Shown here in pieces: positions 17,644 through 26,928 of a stretch of 64,000 nt of DNA. Within the stretch, counting starts at the first letter, position 1; every line of letters starts with the position of its first letter. The notes under the pieces are model-generated. The model was not told the DNA's origin, did not search any database, and worked only from the letters and a program-made list of their open reading frames with translations. The position numbers and the translations under genes are program-made. Origin of the DNA: Cytobacillus sp. NCCP-133 (GTDB lineage: Bacteria > Bacillota > Bacilli > Bacillales > Cytobacillaceae). The stretch lies in contig NZ_BRVM01000010.1 of the NCBI RefSeq assembly GCF_026011715.1, forward strand, positions 62,001-126,000. The letters are read 5' to 3'.

Positions 17644-17912
17644 ATAAGTCCCCTCCCTTTCTAAATGTGCTGGAGTACTACATGAATATGAGCAAAAAGT
17701 ACCATTTAGAACAGGGTGCTTGTTACCTATTTCCAACTTATATAAATTCATTCATCATAACTTTACTTTAACTTTAACCCGACTTAATAATGAGTCTTTA
17801 CACTTGTTATGAAGGCAGGTGTGAAGCAGATGTTTGTTCAGATTCTTTTATGCATTATATTTATTGCAGCGGTTTTTCTTCTAAATATAGTGTTGTTAAG
17901 GAAGTAGCAGAC

Positions 17913-18165
17913 TTAAGATTCATAAATCATTTTTTTCGTCATTCCGCCATCGACTATAATATTTTCTCCTGTGATAAAGTCATTTTCAGGATCCGATAAG
18001 AATAAACAAGTGCGGGCAATATCAATTTGCCTAATCTCCTGGAAAGATGCTGCTTATGATCAATTTCTCTAAGTCCCTTATAATCCTCCGCTTCTACCCA
18101 GCCTTGGCAAATCGATGATTTCCAATAACAGTTGTCACCTTCCTGGATAAAATCCATTTGCAAGC
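17913..18165 (-). pseudogene. Remnant of a short-chain dehydrogenase
   Basis: The minus strand reads RQIDIARTCLFLSDPEND and ITGENIIVDGGMTKK up to a stop at 17913, the classic C-terminus of a glucose-dehydrogenase-like SDR. Upstream the matching pieces (for example SSICQGWVEAEDYKG) fall in other frames, and the nucleotide-binding half is absent. Several frameshifts and deletions are needed to explain it. Confidence 0.6.
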
Positions 18166-18446
18166 GGGTTATAAAAGAACAGGGAACTCTTTTCCTTTCC
18201 CACTAAAGCATGCGCTTCATTAACAGCTTTCATAGCTTCACTGTCAGCAGCAGGACGATTGATTCCCTATAGAAACCGGTGTAAAAGCATAATAACCATT
18301 AGCAACCTGGAAGATTACTACCTGGGCTATCAGTTAATAAACCGCTTGGTCATCAAGTAAATAATCAATGGACCAGTTTGTAGAAACTTCAATCTTCAAG
18401 GTGAGTTTTATCATTACCCAAAAGAAACATATGTCAAACACAAACC
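18166..18446 (-). pseudogene. Decayed coding fragments, identity unknown
   Basis: Short protein-like stretches on the minus strand (PAADSEAMKAVNEAHALVG near 18200; STNWSIDYLLDDQAVY near 18360) are broken by stops and frame changes. They do not match the neighbouring SDR remnant clearly. The block looks like a graveyard of at least one more gene. Confidence 0.35.
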
Positions 18447-18641
18447 TTAACTCCTGGGTAATTCAAGGTATTGGTAAAAAACATCGCCTCCTCGCTGTGC
18501 TATTCCGCGGAAATGCTTGAAGTCCTCCCTTTTTACCAGCACACTTCGAAATGGCAGAAAGTCCTCTATTGAAACATAATATTCTAAAATGATTCCTTGT
18601 TTTAATTGATTTAATACTTCATGTATTTGTTCTTCTTTCAT
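18447..18641 (-). CDS. Small hypothetical protein
   Basis: This 64-residue protein has an acidic helical start ([23 protein letters not shown]) and a strand-rich rest with [16 protein letters not shown] and [11 protein letters not shown]. The ATG at 18641 has AAAGGAG 8 bases upstream. The sequence looks like a compact folded domain, not a remnant. No family recognised. It lies at the edge of the decayed region and is transcribed away from ykvS. Confidence 0.6.
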   Translation of the reverse strand: MKEEQIHEVLNQLKQGIILEYYVSIEDFLPFRSVLVKREDFKHFRGIAQRGGDVFYQYLELPRS

Positions 18642-18912
18642 TTTGTTAGCTCCTTTATGTATTCTAATCATCTCTTATTATAATTTAACTCCCTTTTTAG
18701 AAGTTGAGGTAATCAGAAAATCTTCGCTGCCATACTTTTTTCTGAATATTAAATATTTTTGATGTAAATTAAATATTAATCTGGTATAATATTACCAATC
18801 AACGCTGATTATTTCTGGAAACAAAAAATTTAAAATTCTTTACGACTAACTTACCATAGTGCAAACTGTTATTACACAGCTAAAGAGAGTGACAAAAAAG
18901 GAGAGATGCTTT

Positions 18913-19101
18913 TTGAAAAAAGCAGAGGTTGGCAATATTATTGAATTTCGCGATGGATTGCAGGGGATTGTAGAAAAAGTAAATGAGAATTCGGTTATAG
19001 TCGATTTGACTTATATGGATAACTATCGAGATCTGGAATTGGACCAAAGAACTGTTGTCAATCATAAGAACTACAAGGTGGTAAAAGAATCAGCGGTATA
19101 A
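18913..19101 (+). CDS. ykvS: YkvS family protein (DUF2187)
   Basis: This 62-residue protein reads KKAEVGNIIEFRDGLQGI followed by VEKVNENSVIVDLT and VVNHKNYKVV, closely like B. subtilis YkvS. It is a small beta-barrel-like DUF2187 domain of unknown function. The TTG at 18913 is 7 bases after AAGGAGAG and gives the family length; the longer frame upstream has no support. It is followed by a perfect terminator. The locus position agrees with B. subtilis, between ptsHI and ykvI. Confidence 0.88.
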   Translation: MKKAEVGNIIEFRDGLQGIVEKVNENSVIVDLTYMDNYRDLELDQRTVVNHKNYKVVKESAV

Positions 19102-19130
19102 AAGGAAAAATGAAAGCGCATTCTTGCAGA

Positions 19131-19170
19131 TGCACAAAAAAAGCAGCTAACATGCTGCTTTTTTTGTGCA
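19131..19170. terminator. Terminator after ykvS
   Basis: Perfect 16-bp arms TGCACAAAAAAAGCAG and CTGCTTTTTTTGTGCA with an 8-base loop. Confidence 0.85.
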
Positions 19171-19361
19171 TTTCATCGGATTCGATTAGAATGTATTCCC
19201 TTCGCCATAATTTGCTGAATTAGCCATAGCTTTTGCTGATTCTCCCTCCAGCATTTTACCGCTGATTCCATATTATCAGGCTGCCGCCTAGAAATACCAT
19301 TTGATTTGAAGGACTATTATATCGGCAGGCAAGGCCCCCTCTGCGGAGACCCCCTTAGCTA

Positions 19362-19472
19362 CTATTCCTTTTCACCCGAAAGTTCCTTCAATGATTTCAC
19401 TTTTCCATGTGGATGCTGATCCTGTTTCCTCACAGTCCATGCACGCTCTTTCTCTCTTTTTGACTTCGTCAT
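19362..19472 (-). CDS. Tiny basic protein, 36 residues
   Basis: The minus strand encodes MTKSKREKERAWTVRKQDQ then HPHGKVKSLKELSGEKE and a stop. GGGAGG lies 10 bases before the ATG. Composition is strongly basic and polar, like other small spore-former proteins in the window. No family recognised. It was found by reading the gap between ykvS and the CPBP gene. Confidence 0.55.
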   Translation of the reverse strand: MTKSKREKERAWTVRKQDQHPHGKVKSLKELSGEKE

Positions 19473-19623
19473 TTTTATGAACCTCCCTTCTCATGTACAT
19501 AGGATTAGCATTTAAATGCACTTTTATATTAGGTTTGCCTAAGAAATCTTTTCCTTCCTTTTTCTTTGTATTTTTTGTTAAAATAATATTTGTCTATTTT
19601 TTTGCTGAAAGGAGTAAATAAAA

Positions 19624-20235
19624 TTGAAAAATGTGGCTGCAGATGTCCGTTTTGTTGGCGGAGTTTTTCTAGCTCATCTGCTTATGTATTTTACATTTCA
19701 TGATAAATCCATTTTTTGGTATATTTTTTCTGCTGCTTTGCTATTTTTAATTAGCTATTCAATTATCATGGAAGAAATGGAAAATAAGGTTTCATTTGCT
19801 ACTTATCTGTTATATGGTGCTTTTTCGGGTGCTTTTCTATATGGCCTGTTTTGGATTGGATTCAGCTTATTTGATTTTTTGAATCTTCCCATTATCAATC
19901 AAATAGATAAGCTTTATGCGCGTTTTTCCCCTTCTCTTCTTTGGCATTATTTCGTGCTGATTTTAATCATTATTCCAGGTGAGGAAATTTTTTGGAGAGG
20001 TTTTGTACAAAAGAGATTGATGAAGCATTCAAATATTACACTTTCCATTGCGCTTTCTTCTGTCCTCTATGCTTCAGTCCATTTATATTCAGGATATTGG
20101 ATGCTCTCGTTTGCTGCGTTAATTGCAGGGCTTGTTTGGGGATGGCTTTATGCTTGGAAAAGAAGTATTCCTTTAGTGATCGTCTCCCATTTGGTATTTG
20201 ATTTGTTTATGTTTGTCCTCTTGCCATTTAATTAA
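19624..20235 (+). CDS. CPBP-family intramembrane metalloprotease
   Basis: This 203-residue protein has about six membrane helices. The Abi/CPBP motifs are all present: EEIFWRGFVQKRL (EExxxR) near residue 121, SVLYASVHLYSGYW with the first His near 156, and VSHLVFDLF with the second His. Members cleave membrane proteins or process peptides, and some protect against bacteriocins. The start is TTG with AAAGGAG 9 bases upstream. It stands alone with its own terminator, and no bacteriocin genes are nearby. Confidence 0.88.
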   Translation: MKNVAADVRFVGGVFLAHLLMYFTFHDKSIFWYIFSAALLFLISYSIIMEEMENKVSFATYLLYGAFSGAFLYGLFWIGFSLFDFLNLPIINQIDKLYARFSPSLLWHYFVLILIIIPGEEIFWRGFVQKRLMKHSNITLSIALSSVLYASVHLYSGYWMLSFAALIAGLVWGWLYAWKRSIPLVIVSHLVFDLFMFVLLPFN

Positions 20236-20251
20236 ACAGCTTCTTCCATTG

Positions 20252-20276
20252 ACAACCCTTAACGGGTTGTTTTTTT
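20252..20276 (+). terminator. Terminator after CPBP gene
   Basis: ACAACCC-TTAAC-GGGTTGT followed by TTTTTT. Confidence 0.8.
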
Positions 20277-20470
20277 ATTCCTTTCTCTAAAAACTCTCCT
20301 GACTTCCTGATTTCCGTTCAAGATGCTGCTAATCTGCTTTTATAGAGTCTTGTCGATACTTAGCATAAATGGTAATGTACTAATTAATAGGAATATTTTT
20401 GTAACCCCTTTATGCCAATTGCGTCTAATTATGTAGAAATGCTTCTAAGTGAACAATAGGAGGACACAAA

Positions 20471-21160
20471 ATGAAAATCATGGCAAAACTACTACTAATA
20501 GCGGGATTAATTGCTGGTGTTCTTGCTGGGTGCGGCACTGGCCAGAATACTAATGATGATGCAGCTCATGGGGATGAAACTGCTCAAACCGAAGAAGAAG
20601 CAACAGAAGGCCAGGATGGCAAGGAGCAAGCTGATGAAGGTGATGCAGCAAATGGTGAAACATCCCAAGAAGGCGATACGATGATCCGAATTCTTGAACA
20701 GAATTTAAGCTATTCGGTTAATGGCGAAATAAAAAAGGACACAGCCTTCTTAAAACATAGTGATAATCAAAACTATTCTATGTATGTACTTCCAGGATAT
20801 GAGCTGACCGCAGAAGAACCCCATAAAGATATATTGTTTTATACTGAAAATGACCAAGTATTCATGCGGATAGAACTTCTCCCTGAGGATGCTGACTGGA
20901 ATATGATTGAAGAGAATACAAAATCACAATTAGCTGCTGTAAGCAAAGACGTCCAAACCGGTGAAGCGCCAGCCGATGAATTTTTCCAGGATGCCACGGT
21001 AATGAGGGCGGAACAAAATAGTGAAAAGGTTACAGCATATCTTATTAAAAAGGAAGATCTTGCACTTAAACTAACTCTTTTCAACAAGGCAAATGACGAC
21101 CATGAGGAAGCTTTCCTTCAAATGGCAAAAACCATTATGAAAGAAGAACCGCAAAAATAA
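20471..21160 (+). CDS. Acidic lipoprotein of unknown function
   Basis: This 229-residue protein has a lipoprotein signal ending GVLAGC, with cysteine near residue 21. Residues 25-70 form an Asp/Glu/Gln-rich low-complexity linker (DETAQTEEEATEGQ). The globular domain from about residue 75 is mixed alpha/beta with LSYSVNGEIKKDTAFLK and MYVLPGYELTAEEP. AGGAGGA is well placed before the ATG. The layout, an acidic linker then a small domain, is typical of bacilli surface lipoproteins. No catalytic motif or family is recognised. It is monocistronic with a terminator. Confidence 0.75.
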   Translation: MKIMAKLLLIAGLIAGVLAGCGTGQNTNDDAAHGDETAQTEEEATEGQDGKEQADEGDAANGETSQEGDTMIRILEQNLSYSVNGEIKKDTAFLKHSDNQNYSMYVLPGYELTAEEPHKDILFYTENDQVFMRIELLPEDADWNMIEENTKSQLAAVSKDVQTGEAPADEFFQDATVMRAEQNSEKVTAYLIKKEDLALKLTLFNKANDDHEEAFLQMAKTIMKEEPQK

Positions 21161-21169
21161 AGATAGCAA

Positions 21170-21198
21170 AGAGATCCGATGAAAAGGATCTCTTTTTT
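21170..21198 (+). terminator. Terminator after acidic lipoprotein gene
   Basis: AGAGATCC and GGATCTCT arms followed by TTTTTT. Confidence 0.8.
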
Positions 21199-21239
21199 TA
21201 TATGGCTCAGTATAGCTCTAGATTGATTGGACGGATCCA

Positions 21240-21300
21240 AAACAAGACAAGCTTGTGACCTTGAGGGGGTAAGCTGCTTGCGCTAAACAGTTTTCTAAGT
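21240..21300. repeat. Fragment of a dispersed repeat (copy 1)
   Basis: GCTTGTGACCTTGAGGGGGTA and GCTGCTTGCGCTAAACAG closely match the block at 26810-26870. This appears to be one end of an intergenic repeat family known from several Bacillaceae (recalled). Here only the right end is present. Confidence 0.5.
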
Positions 21301-21350
21301 TCAAAGGAATATAAATTCTGATATTATAAATAAGACGAAAAGGGCCATCA

Positions 21351-22409
21351 TTAAACTTTATTACTATTTTTATCTTCAGCAAACGGCTTCATCCATAAAA
21401 GTATAATAAAGGTTAAACTAACATAACCAAAAATAGGATATAGATAAGAAAGTAATGTTCCATAATTGATCAGGCTTATAAAGTAGCAAATAACAAAAAT
21501 GATGCTTACCGTTGCGATGCTTGGAAGGGAAATATATTTTTTCACCTGCCTTTCAATACCAAAGACATTTCCAATAACTGATGTGAAAATTTCACCATAA
21601 ATCACAAAAACAAATATCCAATAAATCGAAGATGCCAGGGTTTTTACAATGGCAGCCATTGGGATATCAAAGGCTTCAATATTCGGAAGCATAACCAATG
21701 TTAAATGGCTTGATATAAGAATAAGTGTTAAGGCCGCACCTCCAAGATACCCTCCCCACTTAATTGTACGGTCATCATTTATTTCTGAAGCAACAGGCAC
21801 TAACACAGCCTGTGCAAGTGTCAGGTTGAGTGCTGTATAAGAAAACGGAGCAACAACTGCCTTCCAGCCATCTTCAGCAAATGGAATAAACATCACTTGT
21901 TCTGTAAAGTTAGGAAGTTTCATGCTTATAATCATTAAAATGAAACTAAATGCAATCATCATAGGCACAACAAATGTGTTAACTGCGAACAATCCCCTTA
22001 TTCCTACTATCATTGTAATAATGGTTAAACCTATTGTTATTAACAATCCTGTCATCTTGCCAATTCCAATCTGTTCTTCAAATACAGCACCAGCACCAGA
22101 AAGCATCACCGCGCACACACCCAACAGCATAAATAACATCAATATATTAATGGCAGACCCAAATAATTTCCCAAATAGATATTCATTTAATTCCTGATAT
22201 GACTCAGCTTTTATGCGGGCGGAGATGCGCATCAATTTTGAACCCAGGAAAATAAAAATATAGCCGCTCATTAAAATGCCCACTAGTCCGATAAAGCCAA
22301 ATCGGGAGAAGAACTCCACAATTTCTCTTCCAGTTGCAAACCCCGCACCCACTACGGTTCCCACATAAACGGCAGCAATCTGGAAAGCCGCTCCCCAGTT
22401 TGTTCTCAC
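21351..22409 (-). CDS. ykvI: YkvI family membrane protein
   Basis: This membrane protein of about 352 residues has ten hydrophobic helices and matches the B. subtilis YkvI pattern. The N-terminal helix has AVYVGTVVGAGFATGREIVEFF, similar to the first helix of amino-acid/cation symporters of the APC superfamily. A conserved-looking SEINDDRTIKWGG loop lies in the middle. It is a probable secondary transporter; substrate unknown. GTG at 22409 is 8 bases from AGGAGG; an in-frame TTG one codon upstream is also possible. It is divergent from clpE, as expected from synteny. Confidence 0.85.
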   Translation of the reverse strand: MRTNWGAAFQIAAVYVGTVVGAGFATGREIVEFFSRFGFIGLVGILMSGYIFIFLGSKLMRISARIKAESYQELNEYLFGKLFGSAINILMLFMLLGVCAVMLSGAGAVFEEQIGIGKMTGLLITIGLTIITMIVGIRGLFAVNTFVVPMMIAFSFILMIISMKLPNFTEQVMFIPFAEDGWKAVVAPFSYTALNLTLAQAVLVPVASEINDDRTIKWGGYLGGAALTLILISSHLTLVMLPNIEAFDIPMAAIVKTLASSIYWIFVFVIYGEIFTSVIGNVFGIERQVKKYISLPSIATVSIIFVICYFISLINYGTLLSYLYPIFGYVSLTFIILLWMKPFAEDKNSNKV

Positions 22410-22523
22410 CAAATCTCCTCCTTCCTTTCTAATATATGAGGCCTAGTACAAACAAAGACGAGCTTTTTTGCAATTAAAACATGGCAAAGCAAAAAATTGT
22501 CAAAAAATACCGGTGAAAAATAC

Positions 22524-22579
22524 TTGAAAGTCAAAAAAGGTCAAATTATAATAAAATCAAAAGGTCAAGGAAAGTCAAA
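22524..22579 (+). promoter_or_regulatory. clpE promoter with two CtsR operators
   Basis: A sigma-A promoter (TTGAAA at 22524, 17-base spacer, TATAAT at 22547) contains a CtsR box AGTCAAA-AAA-GGTCAAA (22529-22545) between -35 and -10. A second box GGTCAAG-GAA-AGTCAAA lies at 22563-22579, and a third half-site TTGTCAAA near 22497. This arrangement fits CtsR heat-shock repression of clpE. Confidence 0.85.
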
Positions 22580-22611
22580 GTCAGACCAATACAAATATGG
22601 AGGTATGCTGA

Positions 22612-24768
22612 ATGCTTTGTCAAAAATGTCAAATAAAAGAAGCGAATGTACAATTGAAATTGAATGTTAATGGAAATGAACGCAATTTAAACCTTTGTCA
22701 CAGCTGTTATCAAACAGAAAAGCAAAAAAGCCTCACTTCCTTTGGACCGGCTATGAGTGGCTTTTCAGGTTTTGGCCAAATGCCATTGGAGGATTTCTTT
22801 AAGAAAGTGGCTTCCCAGCAAGGCAAAGAGGATTCCTTACATTCTCCATTAAAAGAAGCGCCTAACCATAATGGAAACAGCAGGTTTATAGACCAATTTG
22901 GAAGGAATCTGAATCAGCTGGCCAAGGCAGGCTTAATTGATCCAGTTATCGGAAGAGATGAAGAGGTAAATCGTGTTATTGAAATTCTCAATAGAAGATC
23001 CAAAAATAACCCTGTATTAATCGGTGAACCCGGAGTAGGCAAAACTGCCATTGCCGAGGGTCTTGCCATTAAGATTTCCGAAGGCAAGGCTCCTAAAAAA
23101 CTTTTAAACAAGGAAGTATACTTGCTAGATGTTGCCTCTTTAGTTGCAAATACGGGAATCCGCGGCCAATTCGAGGAACGCATGAAGCAACTGATCTCCG
23201 AACTGCAGACACGCAAAAATATTATTCTATTTATCGATGAAATTCATTTGCTGGTTGGTGCAGGCTCTGCGGAAGGATCTATGGATGCGGGAAATATTTT
23301 AAAACCTGCACTTTCAAGAGGCGAGCTTCAAGTGGTCGGTGCTACTACCTTAAAAGAATACCGGCAGATTGAAAAAGATCCGGCACTTGAACGCAGATTC
23401 CAGCCTGTTTATGTTCAGGAGCCGACCACTGAAGAAGCAATCGAAATTCTGATGGGCCTTAAGCATAAATATGAGGATTATCATGATGTTTCTTTTCCTG
23501 AAGAGACCGTTAAGGCATGTGTACAGCTATCGAGCCGCTATATCCAGGGTCGCTTCCTGCCTGACAAAGCAATTGACTTAATGGATGAAGCAGCTTCAAA
23601 GTGCAATCTTGAATCAAGCTATGCCCCGGCTATAGACATGGAAAAGCGCCTTAATGAAATCAGCAAGCAGAAAGAACTAGTTTTAAAGGAAGAAAAATAC
23701 GAAGAAGCTGCAAAACTTCACGAAGAAGAACTAGCATTACAAAAGGCGTTAAACGGAGATAACAAGGCAGACCGGCCAGTTATTAAGGTTAGCCACATTC
23801 AAGATATTATCGAAAAGAAAACCGGTATTCCTGTCGGAAAACTCGTGGAAGATGAGCAGGAAAAAATGCAAAATCTCGAAACAAATCTTGCTGAAAAGGT
23901 AATTGGGCAAAAAGAAGCTGTCCAAAAGGTTGCAAAAGCCATTCGACGCAGCCGTGCAGGACTAAAATCTAAGAATCGTCCAATTGGTTCATTCCTTTTC
24001 GCAGGACCTACAGGTGTCGGTAAAACTGAATTAACTAAAACACTCGCCGAGGAGCTATTTGGTACAAAGGATAGCATGATCAGGCTGGACATGAGTGAGT
24101 ATATGGAAAAACACAGTATATCTAAAATCATTGGCTCACCTCCTGGATATGTAGGGCATGAAGAAGCTGGACAGCTCACAGAGAATGTCCGCAGGAATCC
24201 ATACAGCATTATTTTGCTCGATGAGATTGAAAAGGCACACCCGGATGTGCAGCACATGTTCCTGCAAATTCTTGAAGATGGCCGTCTGACAGACAGCCAG
24301 GGCCGCACTGTAAGCTTTAAGGATACTGTGATCATTATGACAAGCAACGCTGGAGTTGGATATAAAGAAATTCACGTAGGCTTTGGCACTACTGATGCAG
24401 TAAAAGAATCAAGCATTCTCGACTCACTTGGAAGTTTCTTTAAACCTGAATTCCTCAACCGCTTTGATAGCATTATCGAATTTAAAGCACTTGAAAAAGA
24501 GCATCTGCTAAAAATAGTTGACCTAATGCTTAATGAGCTTCAGGAAACATTAAAGGAGCAGGAAATTGAATTGACTGTTACACAAGAAGTAAAGGAAAAA
24601 TTAGCAAAAGATGGATACCATCCTGCATATGGTGCAAGACCATTAAGAAGAGTGATTCAAGATGAGCTTGAAGACAGAATTGCTGATTTCATCATTGACC
24701 ATGGAGGAAAACGCAATCTTCAAGCAGTAGTTGAGCACAAAAAAATTGTCATTAAGCCAATCATTTAA
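22612..24768 (+). CDS. clpE: ATP-dependent Clp protease ATPase subunit ClpE
   Basis: The 718-residue Hsp100 unfoldase starts with the ClpE-type zinc finger (Cys3, Cys6, Cys29, Cys32). It has two AAA+ modules: Walker A GEPGVGKT at residue 138 and GPTGVGKT at residue 465, with Walker B LFIDEIH and LLDEIEK. A UVR-like coiled segment (EEKYEEAAKLHEEELALQ) lies between them. It feeds unfolded substrates to ClpP after heat stress. CtsR boxes upstream show its regulation. A bidirectional terminator separates it from the convergent peptidase gene. Confidence 0.97.
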   Translation: MLCQKCQIKEANVQLKLNVNGNERNLNLCHSCYQTEKQKSLTSFGPAMSGFSGFGQMPLEDFFKKVASQQGKEDSLHSPLKEAPNHNGNSRFIDQFGRNLNQLAKAGLIDPVIGRDEEVNRVIEILNRRSKNNPVLIGEPGVGKTAIAEGLAIKISEGKAPKKLLNKEVYLLDVASLVANTGIRGQFEERMKQLISELQTRKNIILFIDEIHLLVGAGSAEGSMDAGNILKPALSRGELQVVGATTLKEYRQIEKDPALERRFQPVYVQEPTTEEAIEILMGLKHKYEDYHDVSFPEETVKACVQLSSRYIQGRFLPDKAIDLMDEAASKCNLESSYAPAIDMEKRLNEISKQKELVLKEEKYEEAAKLHEEELALQKALNGDNKADRPVIKVSHIQDIIEKKTGIPVGKLVEDEQEKMQNLETNLAEKVIGQKEAVQKVAKAIRRSRAGLKSKNRPIGSFLFAGPTGVGKTELTKTLAEELFGTKDSMIRLDMSEYMEKHSISKIIGSPPGYVGHEEAGQLTENVRRNPYSIILLDEIEKAHPDVQHMFLQILEDGRLTDSQGRTVSFKDTVIIMTSNAGVGYKEIHVGFGTTDAVKESSILDSLGSFFKPEFLNRFDSIIEFKALEKEHLLKIVDLMLNELQETLKEQEIELTVTQEVKEKLAKDGYHPAYGARPLRRVIQDELEDRIADFIIDHGGKRNLQAVVEHKKIVIKPII

Positions 24769-24776
24769 TATGCAAT

Positions 24777-24814
24777 AAAAAGAGCCGGGGTTTGTGAACT
24801 TCGGCTCTTTTTTA
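24777..24814. terminator. Terminator between clpE and peptidase gene
   Basis: AAAAGAGCCG and CGGCTCTTTTTT arms in the gap between convergent genes. Confidence 0.8.
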
Positions 24815-24819
24815 TACCT

Positions 24820-26514
24820 TTATAAACTTTTATCATCCACGGAGTTCAGCCAGTTTTCAATTTCTCCGATAACTGACTCGACACAGCCCTCTTCAAATGG
24901 AGAAATCAATCCAGCTTCTTTAACAAGACCGGTAAAAGCTTTGCTGCCGCCAAGCTGGCATAATTTTAAATAATCTTTCCATGCCTCTTCTTGATTTTCT
25001 CTGGATCGTTTCCAGAATTGGAATGCACAAATTTGTGCCAGTGTATAATCAATGTAATAGAATGGGGAATTGTAGATATGGCCCTGCCGCTGCCAGAATC
25101 CTCCATTTTCTAAATATTCATTGCCATCATAATCTTTGTGCGGCAAGTATTTCTTCTCAATTTCTCTCCATGCCTGTTTTCTTTCCTGTGGTGAAGCTTC
25201 CGGATTCTGATAAACCCAGTGCTGGAATTCATCAACGGAAACTCCATATGGCAAGAATAAAAGACCTCCGCTTAAATGAGAAAACTTGTATTTCTCTGTA
25301 TCTTCCTTAAAGAAGCCCTCCATCCAAGGCCATGTGAAAAACTCCATGCTCATGGAATGGATCTCCGCAGCTTCATAAGTTGGCCAATTATACTCAGGTA
25401 TTTCAAAATGACTGCTGGAAAACACTTGGAATGCGTGTCCTGCTTCGTGTGTAAGAACATCGATATCTCCCGAAGTACCATTGAAGTTAGAGAAAATAAA
25501 CGGTGATTTATAATTCTCAATATAAGTGCAATAGCCGCCCCCTGCTTTACCTTTCTTGGCAACCAGGTCCATTAAATTATTTTTCCTCAAATAGGAGAAA
25601 AATTCGCTTGTCTCCTTGGAAAGCTCATCATACATGTTTTGTCCCTTTTCAATAATCCAGTCAGGATCTCCCTTTGGTACGGGATTGCCTGTCTTAAACT
25701 CAAAGCCCTCATCATAGTATTTAAGTTTGGCGACACCGATTCGCTCGCTCTGGCGCTCCTTGAGCTTTGTGGCAATTGGAACGATGAAGTCCTTTACCTG
25801 CTTCCTAAAGTCCGCGACCATCTCAGCATCATAATCTGTACGGTACATGCGGAAATATGCAAGCTCAACAAAGTTTTTGTACCCCAGCTTATAGGCAATC
25901 TCCGTTCTGACTTTAACAAGCTCATCATAAATTCGGTCCAGCTCACTCTCGTTTTCTGCTAAAAATCCAAATCGTGCCTCGCTTGCCTTTTTGCGCATTT
26001 CTCTATCTGTGGATTCAGTAAAAGGCTCCAATTGTGCAAGGGTACGTTCTTCTCCCTCAAAGTCAATTTTTGCGGAAGCAATCAGCTTTGTGTATTCGGT
26101 TGAAAGTTTATTTTCCTTTTGCAGGAGTGGAACAATTTCTGGTGAGAATACTTTCAGCTGTGCCTCAGCAAGCGCAAATAACTGTATGCCCCATTTTGCT
26201 TCCAGCTTATCCCTAAACTTTGAATTAACCAACGCCTGATAATACTTCGTCACAAATCCTTCTACTTCCGGCTGAATCTCATCCATATAATCCTGCTCGG
26301 CTTTATAAAACTCATCATTCGTATCAACGGAATGTCTGATATAGCAAAGGTTAAACATTGTGCCGATATCATTGCGGATATCATTAATTTCATTCATTAC
26401 ACTGGTTTGCTCTTCAGAAGTGGCAGCACTTTCAAACTTCTCCAGTGCTGCTATAAATTGGCTCTTTACTTTCTCTAATTCCGGCCGAACATAAGTATAT
26501 TCTTCAAACTTCAT
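24820..26514 (-). CDS. M3-family oligoendopeptidase (PepF-like)
   Basis: The 564-residue zinc metallopeptidase has the HEAGH motif at residues 356-360 (LTHEAGHAFQVF), with the third ligand expected in YEAAEIHSMSMEFF about 25 residues later. The N-terminal part is helical and forms the substrate channel. A characteristic FNGTSGDIDVLTHEAGH context is that of the M3 oligoendopeptidase group. It degrades short peptides in the cytoplasm, perhaps after Clp proteolysis. It is not part of the B. subtilis order here. The ATG has an AAGGGGGC ribosome site. Confidence 0.92.
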   Translation of the reverse strand: MKFEEYTYVRPELEKVKSQFIAALEKFESAATSEEQTSVMNEINDIRNDIGTMFNLCYIRHSVDTNDEFYKAEQDYMDEIQPEVEGFVTKYYQALVNSKFRDKLEAKWGIQLFALAEAQLKVFSPEIVPLLQKENKLSTEYTKLIASAKIDFEGEERTLAQLEPFTESTDREMRKKASEARFGFLAENESELDRIYDELVKVRTEIAYKLGYKNFVELAYFRMYRTDYDAEMVADFRKQVKDFIVPIATKLKERQSERIGVAKLKYYDEGFEFKTGNPVPKGDPDWIIEKGQNMYDELSKETSEFFSYLRKNNLMDLVAKKGKAGGGYCTYIENYKSPFIFSNFNGTSGDIDVLTHEAGHAFQVFSSSHFEIPEYNWPTYEAAEIHSMSMEFFTWPWMEGFFKEDTEKYKFSHLSGGLLFLPYGVSVDEFQHWVYQNPEASPQERKQAWREIEKKYLPHKDYDGNEYLENGGFWQRQGHIYNSPFYYIDYTLAQICAFQFWKRSRENQEEAWKDYLKLCQLGGSKAFTGLVKEAGLISPFEEGCVESVIGEIENWLNSVDDKSL

Positions 26515-26928
26515 TTTTATTGCCCCCTTGTCTGTATGAAAATAAAGCCCTTATTCTATTTCGCCAATATTTGGTTAATTCCTTCCTGGAAGATAAGAAA
26601 AGCGGAAGCGCCTTGCCCAAGGAGGAACGCAGACTAAGCATTCCATTTCCTCCCAAAAGTCTGCCGCTTTTTGTCGCGATGATTATCCTCAAAAAAAGCT
26701 ACCGCTTTTTTTTCGTGCCAAAAGATTTGCTGACGAAGCCTTCCTTGTCCTGCGGGCCTCAGGCATAAAACGGTTCCTGCAAGAAATATGTTTTCCATTC
26801 TGAAAGGAAAACGGCTTGTGACCTCGATGAGGTAGGCTACTTGCGCTATACAGTAATCGACCTTCGAAGCTTATATACTTTCTTACTTTGAGACAAATAA
26901 AACAACAGCTTATCAAAGCTGTTGTTTT
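26515..26928. repeat. Intergenic region with dispersed repeat (copy 2)
   Basis: The left part (26594-26612) reads AGAAAAGCGGAAGCGCCTT and the right part (26810-26860) GGCTTGTGACCTCGATGAGG with GGCTACTTGCGCTATACAG. These look like the two partly inverted ends of a Bacillaceae intergenic repeat, with about 200 bases of unrelated sequence between them. The right end matches copy 1 at 21240-21300. No gene is supported. Confidence 0.5.

Noticed and set aside
19190..19330. Minus-strand short frame MESAVKCWRENQQKLW and overlapping ones
   Set aside because: No ribosome site, two competing frames, and no similarity to neighbours; left unannotated.
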